NCBI RefSeq assembly: GCF_006715485.1
Contig: NZ_VFNH01000002.1
Span: forward strand, 1,302,001-1,366,000
Source: Herbaspirillum sp. SJZ107
Lineage (GTDB): Bacteria; Pseudomonadota; Gammaproteobacteria; Burkholderiales; Burkholderiaceae_D
Reading direction: 5' to 3'
Length of the DNA: 64,000 nt
Shown: piece after piece, positions 18,775 through 27,799 of the stretch
How the letters are laid out: every line of letters begins with the position of its first letter
How positions within the stretch are numbered: position 1 is the first letter of the stretch
Position numbers and translations under genes: made by a program
Notes under the pieces: model-generated
Seen by the model: only the letters and a program-made list of their open reading frames with translations
The model's database searches: none
What the model was told of the DNA's origin: nothing

Positions 18775-19961
18775 GGCTGTTTGCTCCTTTCCAGTTGGTA
18801 GACGTCCCGGAAGTCGATATCTCCCGCCAGGTAGATCAGCACTCGCGCGCCTTGCGGGGCCGTGATGGTTGGGCGGATATCCATCGTGTTCTTCAACACC
18901 TCGCCCATGACGGCCTGTGGGCCGTTGAGGATGTTCGGAAAGGCGATCGTGGTATTGTTGTCGCCGCCCTGGCGTACCGCAGTGAGGTAGGGGCCGATGT
19001 CGCTGATCAGGCTGAGTGCGATGGCGGCGCCGAAGCGATCCCAGAAATGGTTGTCCACCTGGCCAGACAGGCCGGGGCGCCCAAGCGCATCCGTCGCGCC
19101 TGATTCGAGCGGCACCAGCACATGCTGCGGCGTCTCGCAACGCTGCCAGATGATGCCGACGCGGCGCTGGCCATGGGTCACGCCGCCACCCTGCTGGCCG
19201 ACGCAGACGGTGCCGCGATCCATCAGCGAGACCTTATTGTCGGCGCCGGTTGCGTCCTCGCCGGTGAGGCAGGTCACCATGCCTGCCAATGTGGTGTCGA
19301 TCGCCGGAACCAGAGTGCAGGGAATGACTTTGCCGCGCGTCATGATCAATGTTGGGTCCGGCACCATGTAGGCATGCGCGGCCGAAAAATGCGCGGGCTG
19401 CATTGCTTTCGTGCTGCGCGGCTCGGACTCGGCTTGGACACCGCTCGTGTCGGCGGCGTCGGTTGTAGCCAACGATTTCGGACCGGCGTCGGCGCCACCA
19501 GTGCCGTGTTGCAGGTTGAAGCGCAGCGAACTTTTCAGGCGACGTTCCTGTACGAGCTCCGCCAGGCTTTTAACCGGAGGCTGACCATTGCCGGCGGCAA
19601 TGTTGGCCCCCTGTGTCATAGGGATCGCTTGCAGACGAGGCGGCTTGTCGGCTGCGAGGGCAGGCGAAGCAGAGGGCGGATCCGGGTCCGGCATGGAGAA
19701 CGGCGGCAGCGCGGTTGTCGCCACCGTGCGTGTGACATCCTTGACCGGCGTCTTCTTGCCTTCGTATTCCTTGTACATGCCGGCGTAATACTTGTATAGC
19801 AGCACGCCGGTCAGCACGCACAGGCCGATCACTACAGCCCAATTGGTCAGCTTGTTTTGCAACGTGACGCCCTTATTGACCGAGGTCAGCGCGCGCTCGC
19901 CTTCGATGCTGCCTTCGTCTTCCTGATCGGGTTCCTGCTGCTTGAGTTTGAACAGGTTCAT
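18771..19961 (-). CDS. virB10: Type IV secretion protein VirB10
   Basis: This 396-residue protein spans the envelope and forms the outer-membrane core with VirB7 and VirB9. A short cytoplasmic start is followed by one membrane helix (NWAVVIGLCVLTGVLLYKY, about residues 41-59), then a proline-rich periplasmic linker (LPPFSMPDPDPPSASP). The C-terminal TrbI/VirB10 beta-barrel domain runs from about 205 (TLIMTRGKVIPCTL) to FDRFGAAIALSLISD-like antenna helices and LIYLAGDIDF. It overlaps virB9 and virB11 by four bases on each side. Confidence 0.95.
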   Translation of the reverse strand: MNLFKLKQQEPDQEDEGSIEGERALTSVNKGVTLQNKLTNWAVVIGLCVLTGVLLYKYYAGMYKEYEGKKTPVKDVTRTVATTALPPFSMPDPDPPSASPALAADKPPRLQAIPMTQGANIAAGNGQPPVKSLAELVQERRLKSSLRFNLQHGTGGADAGPKSLATTDAADTSGVQAESEPRSTKAMQPAHFSAAHAYMVPDPTLIMTRGKVIPCTLVPAIDTTLAGMVTCLTGEDATGADNKVSLMDRGTVCVGQQGGGVTHGQRRVGIIWQRCETPQHVLVPLESGATDALGRPGLSGQVDNHFWDRFGAAIALSLISDIGPYLTAVRQGGDNNTTIAFPNILNGPQAVMGEVLKNTMDIRPTITAPQGARVLIYLAGDIDFRDVYQLERSKQP

Positions 19962-20761
19962 TTCGATGTCCCTTTCAAAGTCCGCTTGACGTAAGGGGAG
20001 GCGGTGTTGGTCGCCGGCCGTGCCGCATGCGCGTCGAAGCCTTCGTTGAAGATACAGGCCACTTGTCTGCCGATCCGAAGGACAAGCTTGCGGCGTACGC
20101 CGGGTATCTGCACCACGTCGTCCTGCGTAGTCGGACTTTCGATCTGCTCCAGCGATTCGTCGTCACCCCGGGCCACATAGATGGCGGGAACACTTGCACG
20201 TGCACGGAAACGCAGGAACGTGGTCCTGCCGTCGTCCCACGCCTCGAGCGGCGCGAGTTCGCTCGATCCCTGCACGGTGTAGCGGCGATTGCCCGCCGGC
20301 GATCCGGCGTCGAGCAGGGCACGTACCTGGTCGGACTCTGTCGCGGCCGAGATGGCTTTGCGCTCGTCGTCCGGATACCGGAACCGCACGGTCAGGTAGT
20401 TCGGCTTGCCCTTGGGTGCCAGCTTGACTTCGAAGTTGTAGGTGCGGCGATTGGTGATGACCTGGATGTTCGTTTCCGGCAGCACGGCCGCCGGCTTCAG
20501 GAATATGCCATTCCTCGCCTTGGTGCTTGCTGCGCCCCAGGCGTCGACGTCCCCGCCGACCATGTCGACCAACTGCTCGTCCGGCTGGAACTGGATCAGC
20601 AGCGACGCGCCTACCTTGCTGTAGATAAGGACGACGTTGTTCGGGTCGTAGGTCACGTAGCGGATGCGCGGGTCGCCCTTGGATGGCTCGGGCTCCTGCG
20701 CCGCATGGGCCGTGGACAGCAGCGTCAGCGCCGTCAGGCATGACAGGATGCGCTTGTTCAT
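19958..20761 (-). CDS. virB9: Type IV secretion protein VirB9
   Basis: This 267-residue protein has a cleavable signal peptide (ILSCLTALTLLSTAHAAQ). Its N-terminal domain includes DPRIRYVTYDPNNVVLIYSK, the usual VirB9 opening. The C-terminal domain holds PLEAWDDGRTTFLRF, where the family has its conserved W-D-G-xx-T-xxxF motif, and binds VirB7 and VirB10 in the outer-membrane ring. It is coupled by ATGA overlaps to virB8 and virB10. Confidence 0.94.
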   Translation of the reverse strand: MNKRILSCLTALTLLSTAHAAQEPEPSKGDPRIRYVTYDPNNVVLIYSKVGASLLIQFQPDEQLVDMVGGDVDAWGAASTKARNGIFLKPAAVLPETNIQVITNRRTYNFEVKLAPKGKPNYLTVRFRYPDDERKAISAATESDQVRALLDAGSPAGNRRYTVQGSSELAPLEAWDDGRTTFLRFRARASVPAIYVARGDDESLEQIESPTTQDDVVQIPGVRRKLVLRIGRQVACIFNEGFDAHAARPATNTASPYVKRTLKGTSK

Positions 20762-21618
20762 GGCGACACCTGCTGTATAGCGGTCGGCGACACCAGTGCC
20801 ATCGGCGACGCCGCTTGCCGGGCCGCTTCGCGTACCGGTCGCGCAGGCGCCGGCTTCACCGTATTGATGTCGCGATCGACCGTGTAGTCGGTGATCTCCA
20901 TCCCGAGATCGTTGATGCGCCGGTCGCGCTCGTTGGCCGGCTGATTCACCCAGTGAAACGACATGGTCGCGATCCAGTTGGTCGCCGGCCCGTCCTCCAT
21001 GTCGTTCACCAATTCTGTTTTCGTGAACCCTGCACGGGCGCCGATCGCTGTACCGAGACCGTTGCGCAGAATCGTGATGGCGCCGACCGCGATCCGCACC
21101 CGGCGTTCCTTTTTGTATTTCCTCGGCGGCGAATCGGGATTAGTCGGTTCCCAAGACTTGACCCACTGCGCCTGGAGCTGCGGGCTCATGAAAGCCGCAG
21201 CGGTGTAGTAATGGATGTCCGCCAGTTCGTAGCTGTAACCTTCGTGCGCGGCAACGAAGGTATCGACGTTGCGGCGTATCGTCGATTCTTCCGGGTTCAT
21301 CTGGAAATCGATCAGCGATGTCAGCCGTTGCGCGGAGCCGTCGGTCTTGTTCACGACCAGCACCTCGGGCGGAGTAGCAGGGCGCATCGAGGTTGCGACG
21401 GCGCCACCTGCCACGATGACGGCCGCGAAGCCGATGGCCCCGAACGTGCCTGCCATGCGCCAGGCGAGGCGGCGCGAGCGCTCGCTCTCCGTCGCGCGGC
21501 GATCGGCGTCGTCCGCGGCCAGGTCCAGCAGTTGCTGCATGTTCGGATGGGATTCGATCAGCGTGCGTGCGGCGGCCAGTTCCCTGGCGAGCTTGTCCGC
21601 ATCGGGTAGCTTGTTCAT
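20758..21618 (-). CDS. virB8: Type IV secretion protein VirB8
   Basis: This is a 286-residue bitopic inner-membrane assembly factor. A cytoplasmic helical N-terminus precedes a membrane helix at about residues 55-77 (GTFGAIGFAAVIVAGGAVA). The periplasmic VirB8 domain begins with IDFQMNPEESTIRRNVDTFV. The start at 21618 is fixed by AAGGAGG five bases upstream; the frame remains open further upstream only by chance through the lipoprotein gene. A proline-rich tail of about 35 residues extends past the usual domain end. Confidence 0.93.
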   Translation of the reverse strand: MNKLPDADKLARELAAARTLIESHPNMQQLLDLAADDADRRATESERSRRLAWRMAGTFGAIGFAAVIVAGGAVATSMRPATPPEVLVVNKTDGSAQRLTSLIDFQMNPEESTIRRNVDTFVAAHEGYSYELADIHYYTAAAFMSPQLQAQWVKSWEPTNPDSPPRKYKKERRVRIAVGAITILRNGLGTAIGARAGFTKTELVNDMEDGPATNWIATMSFHWVNQPANERDRRINDLGMEITDYTVDRDINTVKPAPARPVREAARQAASPMALVSPTAIQQVSP

Positions 21619-21628
21619 TGCATCCTCC

Positions 21629-21778
21629 TTAAGCGGCGGCGCCGCAGCTGGGGTAGTGGAGTTCGGCGCGTCCGGGTTCATTGATGGGACGCCGGTCCTT
21701 GCCGTCACAGGTGGGAAGCTTGCTCGCACATCCGGCCAGGAGGCCGGCCATGGCCAGCAGGGGCAGAAGCTTGCGCAT
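21629..21778 (-). CDS. VirB7-like outer-membrane lipoprotein
   Basis: This 49-residue protein has a lipoprotein signal peptide with lipobox LLAGC (cysteine at about residue 17). The rest is a short mature part ending HYPSCGAAA, with a second cysteine that could cross-link to VirB9 as in Agrobacterium. It sits between virB6 and virB8, 10 bases before virB8. Size, lipobox and position make a VirB7 equivalent the best reading, though sequence conservation in this family is poor. Confidence 0.75.
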   Translation of the reverse strand: MRKLLPLLAMAGLLAGCASKLPTCDGKDRRPINEPGRAELHYPSCGAAA

Positions 21779-21786
21779 GATGTTCC

Positions 21787-22812
21787 TCACGGTTTGTAAG
21801 TCAGCGATTTCGCTTTGGTTTTCGTCGGACGGATGGAATTGCGGCTGCGGTTCTGGTAGGCACTCCACGCGCCGCGGCTTACCTTCTTTCCGGCCCATGT
21901 GACGGGCCGCGTGCCGTACTGGCCGATCTGCCGGGCCGCTTTCAAGCCGCTGCGCGACAAGAGATTGCCCACCAGCCGGCCCATGCCGAACGAGGACAGC
22001 GACACACCGCCCGCCAGGCCGGCCGCGACGCTCAGCACCGAGGCCAGGGCCAGAAGACAGACGAAGCCCATGGCCAGGAACGGGAACACTTCGGCGACTT
22101 CAGCGCTCGAGGTCAGGGCCGCGGGTCCGCTGGCGGCGCGTGCGAATAGCTTCATGATCAAGAGGTTGACGATCACGACCAGCACCGGTACCAGGAAGTA
22201 ATTCGCCAGCTGGCGCAGCCAGGAATTGAAGAAGCCAGCGGTCGCCTCGAACAGCAGGCCAATGAAAAACACTGGGCCGATTGCGACCACGGCGGTCAGC
22301 ATTACCTTCGACAGGGCCATCAGGAAAAAGGCGTAGGCCGTGACGATGATGGTCACGATGATGACGGCGGCGGCGATGATGTACATGCCGAAGTCACCGT
22401 CGAGGACCCCGGCTTTCGACCAATAGCGCGCAGTCAGCGTCAGCCCGTCGTTCAGCATGGCGTCGAGACCGCTGATCACGCCGTTGCTGCCGGAACTCTG
22501 CGCCAAGCCGGCCACGAATTCGTCCGGACCGCGCAGGAAGGTGTTGGTGATCAGCGTGTTGTAGTTCGCCATGTTGAAGCCGATGCCGAGGACGGCGGCC
22601 AGCTTCACGACGCGGCCGATAAACTCGTTGCCAGGCTCCTTGATCAGGCCGCGCATGCTGGCAAACCCCCACAGTGCCACGTACAGGGCCAGCATCGCCG
22701 TCAGCAGCGGCCCGACAACCCGGGCAACCGCGGCGACGTTATCTCCGACAAAGGATTCGCATACGGCGTTGATATAGTTCAGGCTGTCGCTATACAGGGT
22801 CGGTGCAGTCAT
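21787..22812 (-). CDS. virB6: Type IV secretion inner-membrane channel VirB6
   Basis: This 341-residue polytopic protein has a TrbL/VirB6 domain at about residues 20-290 with at least five hydrophobic helices, among them AMLALYVALWGFASM, VIIVTIIVTAYAFFLM and GLLFEATAGFFNSWLRQLANYF. The last is the conserved family loop with W and LxNY. The C-terminal tail is basic and cytoplasmic (KKVSRGAWSAYQNRSR). It lies between eexN and the virB7-like gene in the transfer operon. Confidence 0.92.
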   Translation of the reverse strand: MTAPTLYSDSLNYINAVCESFVGDNVAAVARVVGPLLTAMLALYVALWGFASMRGLIKEPGNEFIGRVVKLAAVLGIGFNMANYNTLITNTFLRGPDEFVAGLAQSSGSNGVISGLDAMLNDGLTLTARYWSKAGVLDGDFGMYIIAAAVIIVTIIVTAYAFFLMALSKVMLTAVVAIGPVFFIGLLFEATAGFFNSWLRQLANYFLVPVLVVIVNLLIMKLFARAASGPAALTSSAEVAEVFPFLAMGFVCLLALASVLSVAAGLAGGVSLSSFGMGRLVGNLLSRSGLKAARQIGQYGTRPVTWAGKKVSRGAWSAYQNRSRNSIRPTKTKAKSLTYKP

Positions 22813-22824
22813 GATCTCGCTCCC

Positions 22825-23091
22825 TTATTTCGACAAGTCGATGCGCAGGTCCGCAGCGGTGCCCATCGAGGCGATGTGATCTGCCCGGCGCACGTTGACG
22901 CAGTTCGGCGTCATGCCCATCCGGCCGGGATCGTTGTGGCAGAGCGCGCCGACCCGCTGGCGCAGGTCCGGTTGCTTGAGGTATTCATCCACGGTGAGGA
23001 CGCGCTCCCCCAGCTCGGGGATGGTCTGGCTGGCTTCGCGGGTGCAGCCAGCCAGGGATGCCGCTGCGAGGAGAAACAGGATCGGTTTCAT
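22825..23091 (-). CDS. eexN: EexN-type entry exclusion lipoprotein
   Basis: This is an 88-residue lipoprotein with lipobox LAGC (cysteine about 16). The mature part has the EexN pattern TVDEYLKQPDLRQRVGALCHNDPGR then NCVNV, with two conserved cysteines. EexN proteins of IncN-like and related systems reduce entry of a second copy of the same element, and are encoded between virB5 and virB6, exactly as here. Its presence suggests a transfer region selected for working conjugation. Confidence 0.85.
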   Translation of the reverse strand: MKPILFLLAAASLAGCTREASQTIPELGERVLTVDEYLKQPDLRQRVGALCHNDPGRMGMTPNCVNVRRADHIASMGTAADLRIDLSK

Positions 23092-23137
23092 GTATGGAGT
23101 CCGTTAGATTGAAGGCGCTCGATCGCGGCGTCGATGC

Positions 23138-23809
23138 TCAGGGCAACGACGTATCGATACGGGGAATGTTCGTGCCGACCGCGCTGGCGCGCATCTGGCT
23201 GATCATCAGGCGCTGCGCCCGATCCTGTGCCGTGGCGCCGCTGGCTGCGGCTTCGAGTTGGTTCTGGTCCTTGACGAGTTCCGCGTGCTCGATGGCGATG
23301 CGGTTGGCCAGGTCATATGCGGCCTTCGGTTCGGTGGTCTGTGCCAGAGTGGCGGTCAGGAGGTTCAAGCGCGACTGGCGCAGGGCAGCGTCGTTGAAAG
23401 CGGCCTGCGTCATGGCCTGGTTGGCGGCCGAGACATTCTGGGCCTGCGCCAGGAAACGTTGCAGCTCGGGCGACAGGTGCGATGCCTGGTCGGGCTGGAG
23501 CACCGCCTGCGACTGGCGGATCTGCTGCGCAAGCGCGGACAGATTGCTCATCGACTGCCCCCAGTTCGCCGGCAATGCCGGTTCGCTTGAGGGTAACAGG
23601 TGCGACATGCCGCGATCGCCGGTCATGGCCTTGATCTGGTAATTCATCGCATCGATCTGGGTGCGCATCTGCTGGTACTGGTCAGTCCATGACTTGACCT
23701 GCTTGACGGCTTCGCCGAGCACGGCCGGATCGATCACCGTCATTTGTGCGGACGCTTGGAGCGAAGCGCTGGCCAGGACGAGTGTGCCAAAGAGTGTCTT
23801 GAGTTTCAC
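23138..23809 (-). CDS. virB5: Type IV secretion minor pilin VirB5
   Basis: This 223-residue protein starts at GTG 23809, which overlaps the virB4 stop (GTGA) and has AAGGA upstream. A signal peptide ends ASLQASAQ, then the VirB5 opening MTVIDPAVLGEAVKQVKSW. The rest is a long helical bundle rich in Gln and Ala (LAQAQNVSAANQAMTQAAF), as in TraC/VirB5 tip adhesins of the pilus. The gene is followed by eexN. Confidence 0.9.
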   Translation of the reverse strand: MKLKTLFGTLVLASASLQASAQMTVIDPAVLGEAVKQVKSWTDQYQQMRTQIDAMNYQIKAMTGDRGMSHLLPSSEPALPANWGQSMSNLSALAQQIRQSQAVLQPDQASHLSPELQRFLAQAQNVSAANQAMTQAAFNDAALRQSRLNLLTATLAQTTEPKAAYDLANRIAIEHAELVKDQNQLEAAASGATAQDRAQRLMISQMRASAVGTNIPRIDTSLP

Positions 23810-26262
23810 GCCGATTTCCTTTCTTCGTTGAAGTGAGGCACCCACGCTGCCGGGTCTTCGCCGTATTGCGCGATGAGCCGGTCCATCAGCATCAGGTTGG
23901 ACGTGCGGGCCGATAGCGTGGCCAGGTCTTCGTCCATGCCCGCCAATGGCAGCTTGAGCACGACCGAGTGGCGGCCCTGCTTCAGGAGGAACATGCCGGA
24001 ACCTTCGGGCAGGTCGGTCTTGACCAGGCTGTATTCGCGGTGCGACAGTCCAAGTCCTTCGACGTGTTCGGACTGGTCGGCGCCTGGATTTGGAAACAGG
24101 ATCAGCGTTGCGATCTGCTCGATCAGGGTACGGGCCATCGGATGCCGCAGGGCGTCGCTGGGCGACTGCGAATCCAGCACGACGAGTCCATTCTTCTTGC
24201 GCAGCGTTTTCAGAAGGTCCTTGATGAAGGCGGCAAAATGCTTGTCGCCCATCGATTTCCACAGCTCGGAAAAGAACACGGCCAGGCGCCGGCCGTCGAT
24301 CAGATGACCGGTCAGGTGGAACAGGTGCAGCGTGATCGGCGTGCGCAGCTCGGCATCGTCGAGGAAGGCCGTGGTGTCGAACGCGGTGGTACGCACCGTG
24401 CCAAGTTCCTGCGCGATCGTGGCCGAGGGATTGTCGAACACCCATGCCAGTGGTCCGTCGCTCCGTCCTTCCTCGCGGGCACGGCACCATCTGGCGAGGC
24501 GGTCGTACAGGTTGCCTTTCGGCAGGAAGTCCAGTACGCGGCCCAGGCGGCGTGCGGACAGCGGCATGTCCATCACCTGGGCAATTGCCTTGTCGACATC
24601 CTTTTCTTCCTGTACGGTCAGCGGCTTGGTATCGACTTCCATGCCGGATTCGGTCACGACGGTGCGGCTCATCAGCTTGCGCACCAGCAGCTGCAGGTGT
24701 CGCAGGTTGGCCGGGTCGCTTCCATCGAGCGCGAAGGGCGCAAGTCCAGTCGGCTCGTTCAGACGCAGCGGATATACTTTGCCGCCCAGCCGGCGCACCA
24801 CGATTTCGGTGTCGCGGTCTTTGGAGAACAGCACCGACGTCACGCCGAACTTCTGCATCATCGACAGCAGGAAACACACCGTTGCGGTTTTGCCCGAACC
24901 GTTCGGGCCGAACAGGATGGCGTGGCCCACATCCTTTTTGCCGCCGCCGTTGACGGCTTGCGGATCCGATGAGTGCAGGTTGAAGTAGTGCGGTGTGCCG
25001 GCGGCCGTCATCAGCATGGTGACGGCATCGCCCCAGTGGTTGCCGGTGCGGCGTCCGGTCGGGAAGTTGTGCAATGGGTGGAACCCGCACAGGTTGCGGC
25101 TGTTGATCGGCGACAGGCGAGGACGCATCGCGAAGTTGGCCGGCAGTTGCGCCCAGTAGGCCGCTTCCAGCGCGAGGTCTTCACGTGCCGGTTTGATGCC
25201 CGTATCGATCAGGATCCGGCGTACGTCGGCCACGTCGTGGAGCAGCGTATCCACAGTCCGCGCTTTCACCAGTACGTTGTAATGATGGCTTCCCATCACG
25301 GCCCGGCGCGAGGCCAGGTCGTCGGCGATCTCGGGAATCTTCTCGATCTGGGACGTTGCCGCATCGCCGGCGTTCTGCATGCGGTTCGCCTTCGTCCGCA
25401 TCTTGCGCAGTGCCGTATCCTTCGCCTGGAATTCGAACGACTGCGTGATGACCATTTCGAAGGGTTGTGTGAGCAACTCGTCGAGGAACAGCGGGTTGGT
25501 TTCGGGGGGATATGCCTGGATCCCGAGCATGGCCTCGAAGTGACTCGCATCGGCGCCCCGGACTTCGACCGTTTCGTTGCCGAAAATCGGCCGCACCCCG
25601 CCGATTAAATGCTTGAGCGGTACCGGCGCATAGGGAACCCGTTCCCAAGCGCCTGTGATCAGGAAGTTGAAGAATTCGGCGGGCTGTGAAAACAGTACGC
25701 CCTGTCGTTCGTATAATTGCAGCCGCTCGGGCTCGTAGAAAGCCAGCGAGGCCGCAAGGTCGGTGACGATCTGCTCGAGTTCCGCCACCAGTTCCTCGCG
25801 TGCTTTCCTGAGTTCCTGCGGCGTGCGGGGAGAGAATACCGCTGCGAGCAGACCTTCGGCCTTATTGCGGAACGGCCGTAGGACGATCGTCATGTAAAGC
25901 TCGTTGATCATGAGTTGCTCGCTGCCGATCTTTGCTTTGTAGCGCTCGTTCAGCTCCCGCGCATACCCTGGCGGGAAGTCGCCGTCCGGGTACTGGTTTT
26001 CCTCGCGACGCACGATGTGCTGCCAGATCGATACGCGGGGATCGGCCAGGCTCATGACGATGCGGTTGAGACGTAGGTGCCGGTTGTTGATGTCGCCATC
26101 GTCCGCACATTCGAACGATGATCCGGCGAGGCGCAGCACGCACAGGCATTCGCCCGACGTGGTGTCAACGATGCTGGGCGTAAGGTGTCCTTGGTACGGT
26201 ATGTGCCGCGCCGCCGGCGTCTCGCGCCGGACGGCCTGTTGCCGTGCTATCGAGGTGTTCAT
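23806..26262 (-). CDS. virB4: Type IV secretion ATPase VirB4
   Basis: This 818-residue ATPase is the most conserved T4SS component and energises channel assembly. The N-terminal CagE/VirB4 domain contains DTTSGECLCVLRLAGSSFE and the YPDGDFPPGYA region. Walker A is FGPNGSGKTATVCF (about residue 450); later come LVVLDSQSPSDAL and GLSHREYSLV. ATG 26262 follows GGGAGAAAAGGAC. It overlaps virB3 and virB5 by four bases each. The length is normal for the family. Confidence 0.96.
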   Translation of the reverse strand: MNTSIARQQAVRRETPAARHIPYQGHLTPSIVDTTSGECLCVLRLAGSSFECADDGDINNRHLRLNRIVMSLADPRVSIWQHIVRREENQYPDGDFPPGYARELNERYKAKIGSEQLMINELYMTIVLRPFRNKAEGLLAAVFSPRTPQELRKAREELVAELEQIVTDLAASLAFYEPERLQLYERQGVLFSQPAEFFNFLITGAWERVPYAPVPLKHLIGGVRPIFGNETVEVRGADASHFEAMLGIQAYPPETNPLFLDELLTQPFEMVITQSFEFQAKDTALRKMRTKANRMQNAGDAATSQIEKIPEIADDLASRRAVMGSHHYNVLVKARTVDTLLHDVADVRRILIDTGIKPAREDLALEAAYWAQLPANFAMRPRLSPINSRNLCGFHPLHNFPTGRRTGNHWGDAVTMLMTAAGTPHYFNLHSSDPQAVNGGGKKDVGHAILFGPNGSGKTATVCFLLSMMQKFGVTSVLFSKDRDTEIVVRRLGGKVYPLRLNEPTGLAPFALDGSDPANLRHLQLLVRKLMSRTVVTESGMEVDTKPLTVQEEKDVDKAIAQVMDMPLSARRLGRVLDFLPKGNLYDRLARWCRAREEGRSDGPLAWVFDNPSATIAQELGTVRTTAFDTTAFLDDAELRTPITLHLFHLTGHLIDGRRLAVFFSELWKSMGDKHFAAFIKDLLKTLRKKNGLVVLDSQSPSDALRHPMARTLIEQIATLILFPNPGADQSEHVEGLGLSHREYSLVKTDLPEGSGMFLLKQGRHSVVLKLPLAGMDEDLATLSARTSNLMLMDRLIAQYGEDPAAWVPHFNEERKSA

Positions 26263-26633
26263 GTCCTTTTCTCCCGTTGTAGGTGGCGCAGCACTCGCCA
26301 CCGTTTGAATGGGCCGAAGCGTTCCCTGAAAGTCAGTGGGCTGTATGAAGACGCGGACCAGTAACCGCGCGATCCGATGAGCGTGCCCAGCTTGGTGCGT
26401 GCCCACAGGATCAGCAGTTCGAAAGACCGCGGATCGTTCAGCGTGATCAGGTAGCAGATGGCATGGACCGGAATGCACATCAGAAGCCAGAGCAGGTTTT
26501 CGGTCAGGGACAAGGCCTCGACCGATACCAGCAGATTGATCACGCAAGCCTCATAAGGAACGCCGAGGATGGTCGAGGGCCGGGTCAGTGCGACCGCGAG
26601 CGGATCGACGTCGATGCCATCCTCGCGATCCAT
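26259..26633 (-). CDS. virB3: Type IV secretion protein VirB3
   Basis: This 124-residue inner-membrane protein has two hydrophobic helices close together, ACVINLLVSVEAL and LLWLLMCIPVHAICYLI. They are preceded by DPLAVALTRPSTILGVPY, the typical VirB3 start. The C-terminus is basic. It is coupled to virB4 by an ATGA overlap and begins one base after the virB2 stop. Confidence 0.9.
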   Translation of the reverse strand: MDREDGIDVDPLAVALTRPSTILGVPYEACVINLLVSVEALSLTENLLWLLMCIPVHAICYLITLNDPRSFELLILWARTKLGTLIGSRGYWSASSYSPLTFRERFGPFKRWRVLRHLQREKRT

Positions 26634-26634
26634 G

Positions 26635-26922
26635 TCAGGCTCCCAGCCAGCCGCGGAACATCGAGACCACCTGGTCGCGGCCGAAGAACAAGGCGGTGCC
26701 GACCAGGCCACCAACGAACCATCCCCAGTTGACACGTCCCGTCAGGCACAGGACGCCGACGACCGCAACGGCGAGAGGAACGATTGGGGTAAGAAGCTGG
26801 ACGACCCAGTTGGTGGCTTGGGAACCGGCTCCCGTGAACTGTGCGAAGGCAGGCGATGCCTGCAAGGCGAGCAAACCTGCGTACAGGACGAACGTGAGCG
26901 CACGTTGGGCAGTGTTACTCAT
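26635..26922 (-). CDS. virB2: Type IV pilin VirB2
   Basis: This 95-residue prepilin has a signal peptide ending ASPAFAQ. It then has two hydrophobic helices (LLTPIVPLAVAVVGVLCL and WFVGGLVGTALFFG) linked by a short polar loop, the standard VirB2 design. ATG 26922 has AGGAGGG at ideal spacing. The processed pilin would be about 68 residues and would polymerise into the conjugative pilus. Confidence 0.92.
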   Translation of the reverse strand: MSNTAQRALTFVLYAGLLALQASPAFAQFTGAGSQATNWVVQLLTPIVPLAVAVVGVLCLTGRVNWGWFVGGLVGTALFFGRDQVVSMFRGWLGA

Positions 26923-27343
26923 GGCTTTCCCTCCTAGGGCTGGTTGAAAAATCGGTTGTGTCCGAAGTACGACTGTATGGATCCCAGAAACGCGGGGCTT
27001 TTGGGGCAGTAGTGCTGGCGGCGGGACGAATCGCCCTGACCATGACCCGCTGCGGCTCGCGGTCGGTCGCCCGGCCTGCGACGGCATCGAGCTCGCGCTG
27101 CAAGGCTTTGATATTTTCCGTATGCCGGTGCACGGTAGCGTCGCGTTCTGGGGAGGTAGCGGACATCGCCTGGGACTTGGTCAATGCGTCCCGTTCCGCG
27201 GCGAGTTCTGTTTCCAGAATCAGCCTGCGGTCCTTGTCGCGCTGTCTTTGCTCCGCTTCGGATACCACGGGATATGGCGGCTGCGCTTGCACAGAGACCG
27301 TGACGCTAGATAGCAAGAAGATGAAAGCAAGCCGGTATCGCAT
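26915..27343 (-). CDS. Periplasmic coiled-coil protein of the transfer operon
   Basis: This 142-residue protein is the first gene of the minus-strand transfer operon and overlaps virB2 by eight bases. It has a signal peptide (LAFIFLLSSVTVSVQAQ), then a charged helical segment (EAEQRQRDKDRRLILETELAAERD) and a polar tail. It occupies the place where other systems encode the VirB1 transglycosylase, but no transglycosylase catalytic motif is visible. I do not recognise a family. Confidence 0.7.
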   Translation of the reverse strand: MRYRLAFIFLLSSVTVSVQAQPPYPVVSEAEQRQRDKDRRLILETELAAERDALTKSQAMSATSPERDATVHRHTENIKALQRELDAVAGRATDREPQRVMVRAIRPAASTTAPKAPRFWDPYSRTSDTTDFSTSPRRESHE

Positions 27344-27422
27344 GGCTATCCTCGATGGGTTATGCGTCCTACATTAGCCTCGCCCTCCTAGTGCCGACTT
27401 AATCTAGGTCAGAGTTTGCCGT

Positions 27423-27448
27423 TGACTTAACGCGTAATTTCTAAGTCA
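27423..27448. promoter_or_regulatory. Inverted repeat operator between divergent operons
   Basis: TGACTTA (27423-27429) and TAAGTCA (27442-27448) are perfect 7-bp arms, 12 bases apart. They lie 40-65 bases before the korA-like gene in the gap shared with the virB operon promoter. It is the likely binding site of the KorA-like repressor or of ParB, controlling both operons. This is inference from position. Confidence 0.55.
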
Positions 27449-27487
27449 GCGGAGCGGCACATCGCTGCGAAGCAAGGGGAGATTGCA

Positions 27488-27799
27488 ATGCCAGAGAGGA
27501 AGCGGCTTACACCCAGCGAATTCGATTTCATTCGGCCGCATCTGGAGCGGCAAAAGGAAGCCAACATCGAACACATACGTCGCGTCCTGGTGGACGGTGC
27601 CAAGCAGCGGGACATCGCCGAACAGCTTCACATGACGGTGCAGGGCGTCAGTGCGATGGTGGCGCGGGCTTGGAAGACACATGTGGAGTGCGGCGAGCGG
27701 CCGGCCGGTTGGCGGGTGGTCCATGTGGCTTTGCCGGACGATGTGGCCGATCTGGTCGAACAACTTGCCTATATCGCGCGCAGGAGGATGAGGAAATGA
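27488..27799 (+). CDS. KorA/TrfB-like transcriptional repressor
   Basis: This 103-residue protein aligns by eye with IncP KorA (TrfB). It has RLTPSEFDFIRPHLE, then a helix-turn-helix with VLVDGAKQRDIAEQLHMTVQGVSAMVARAW, then GWRVVHVALPDD. KorA represses replication, transfer and partition promoters in IncP plasmids. The ATG follows AGGGGAGA, and the stop overlaps parA (ATGA), matching the korA-incC-korB order of those plasmids. The adjacent inverted repeat is its probable operator. Confidence 0.85.
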   Translation: MPERKRLTPSEFDFIRPHLERQKEANIEHIRRVLVDGAKQRDIAEQLHMTVQGVSAMVARAWKTHVECGERPAGWRVVHVALPDDVADLVEQLAYIARRRMRK

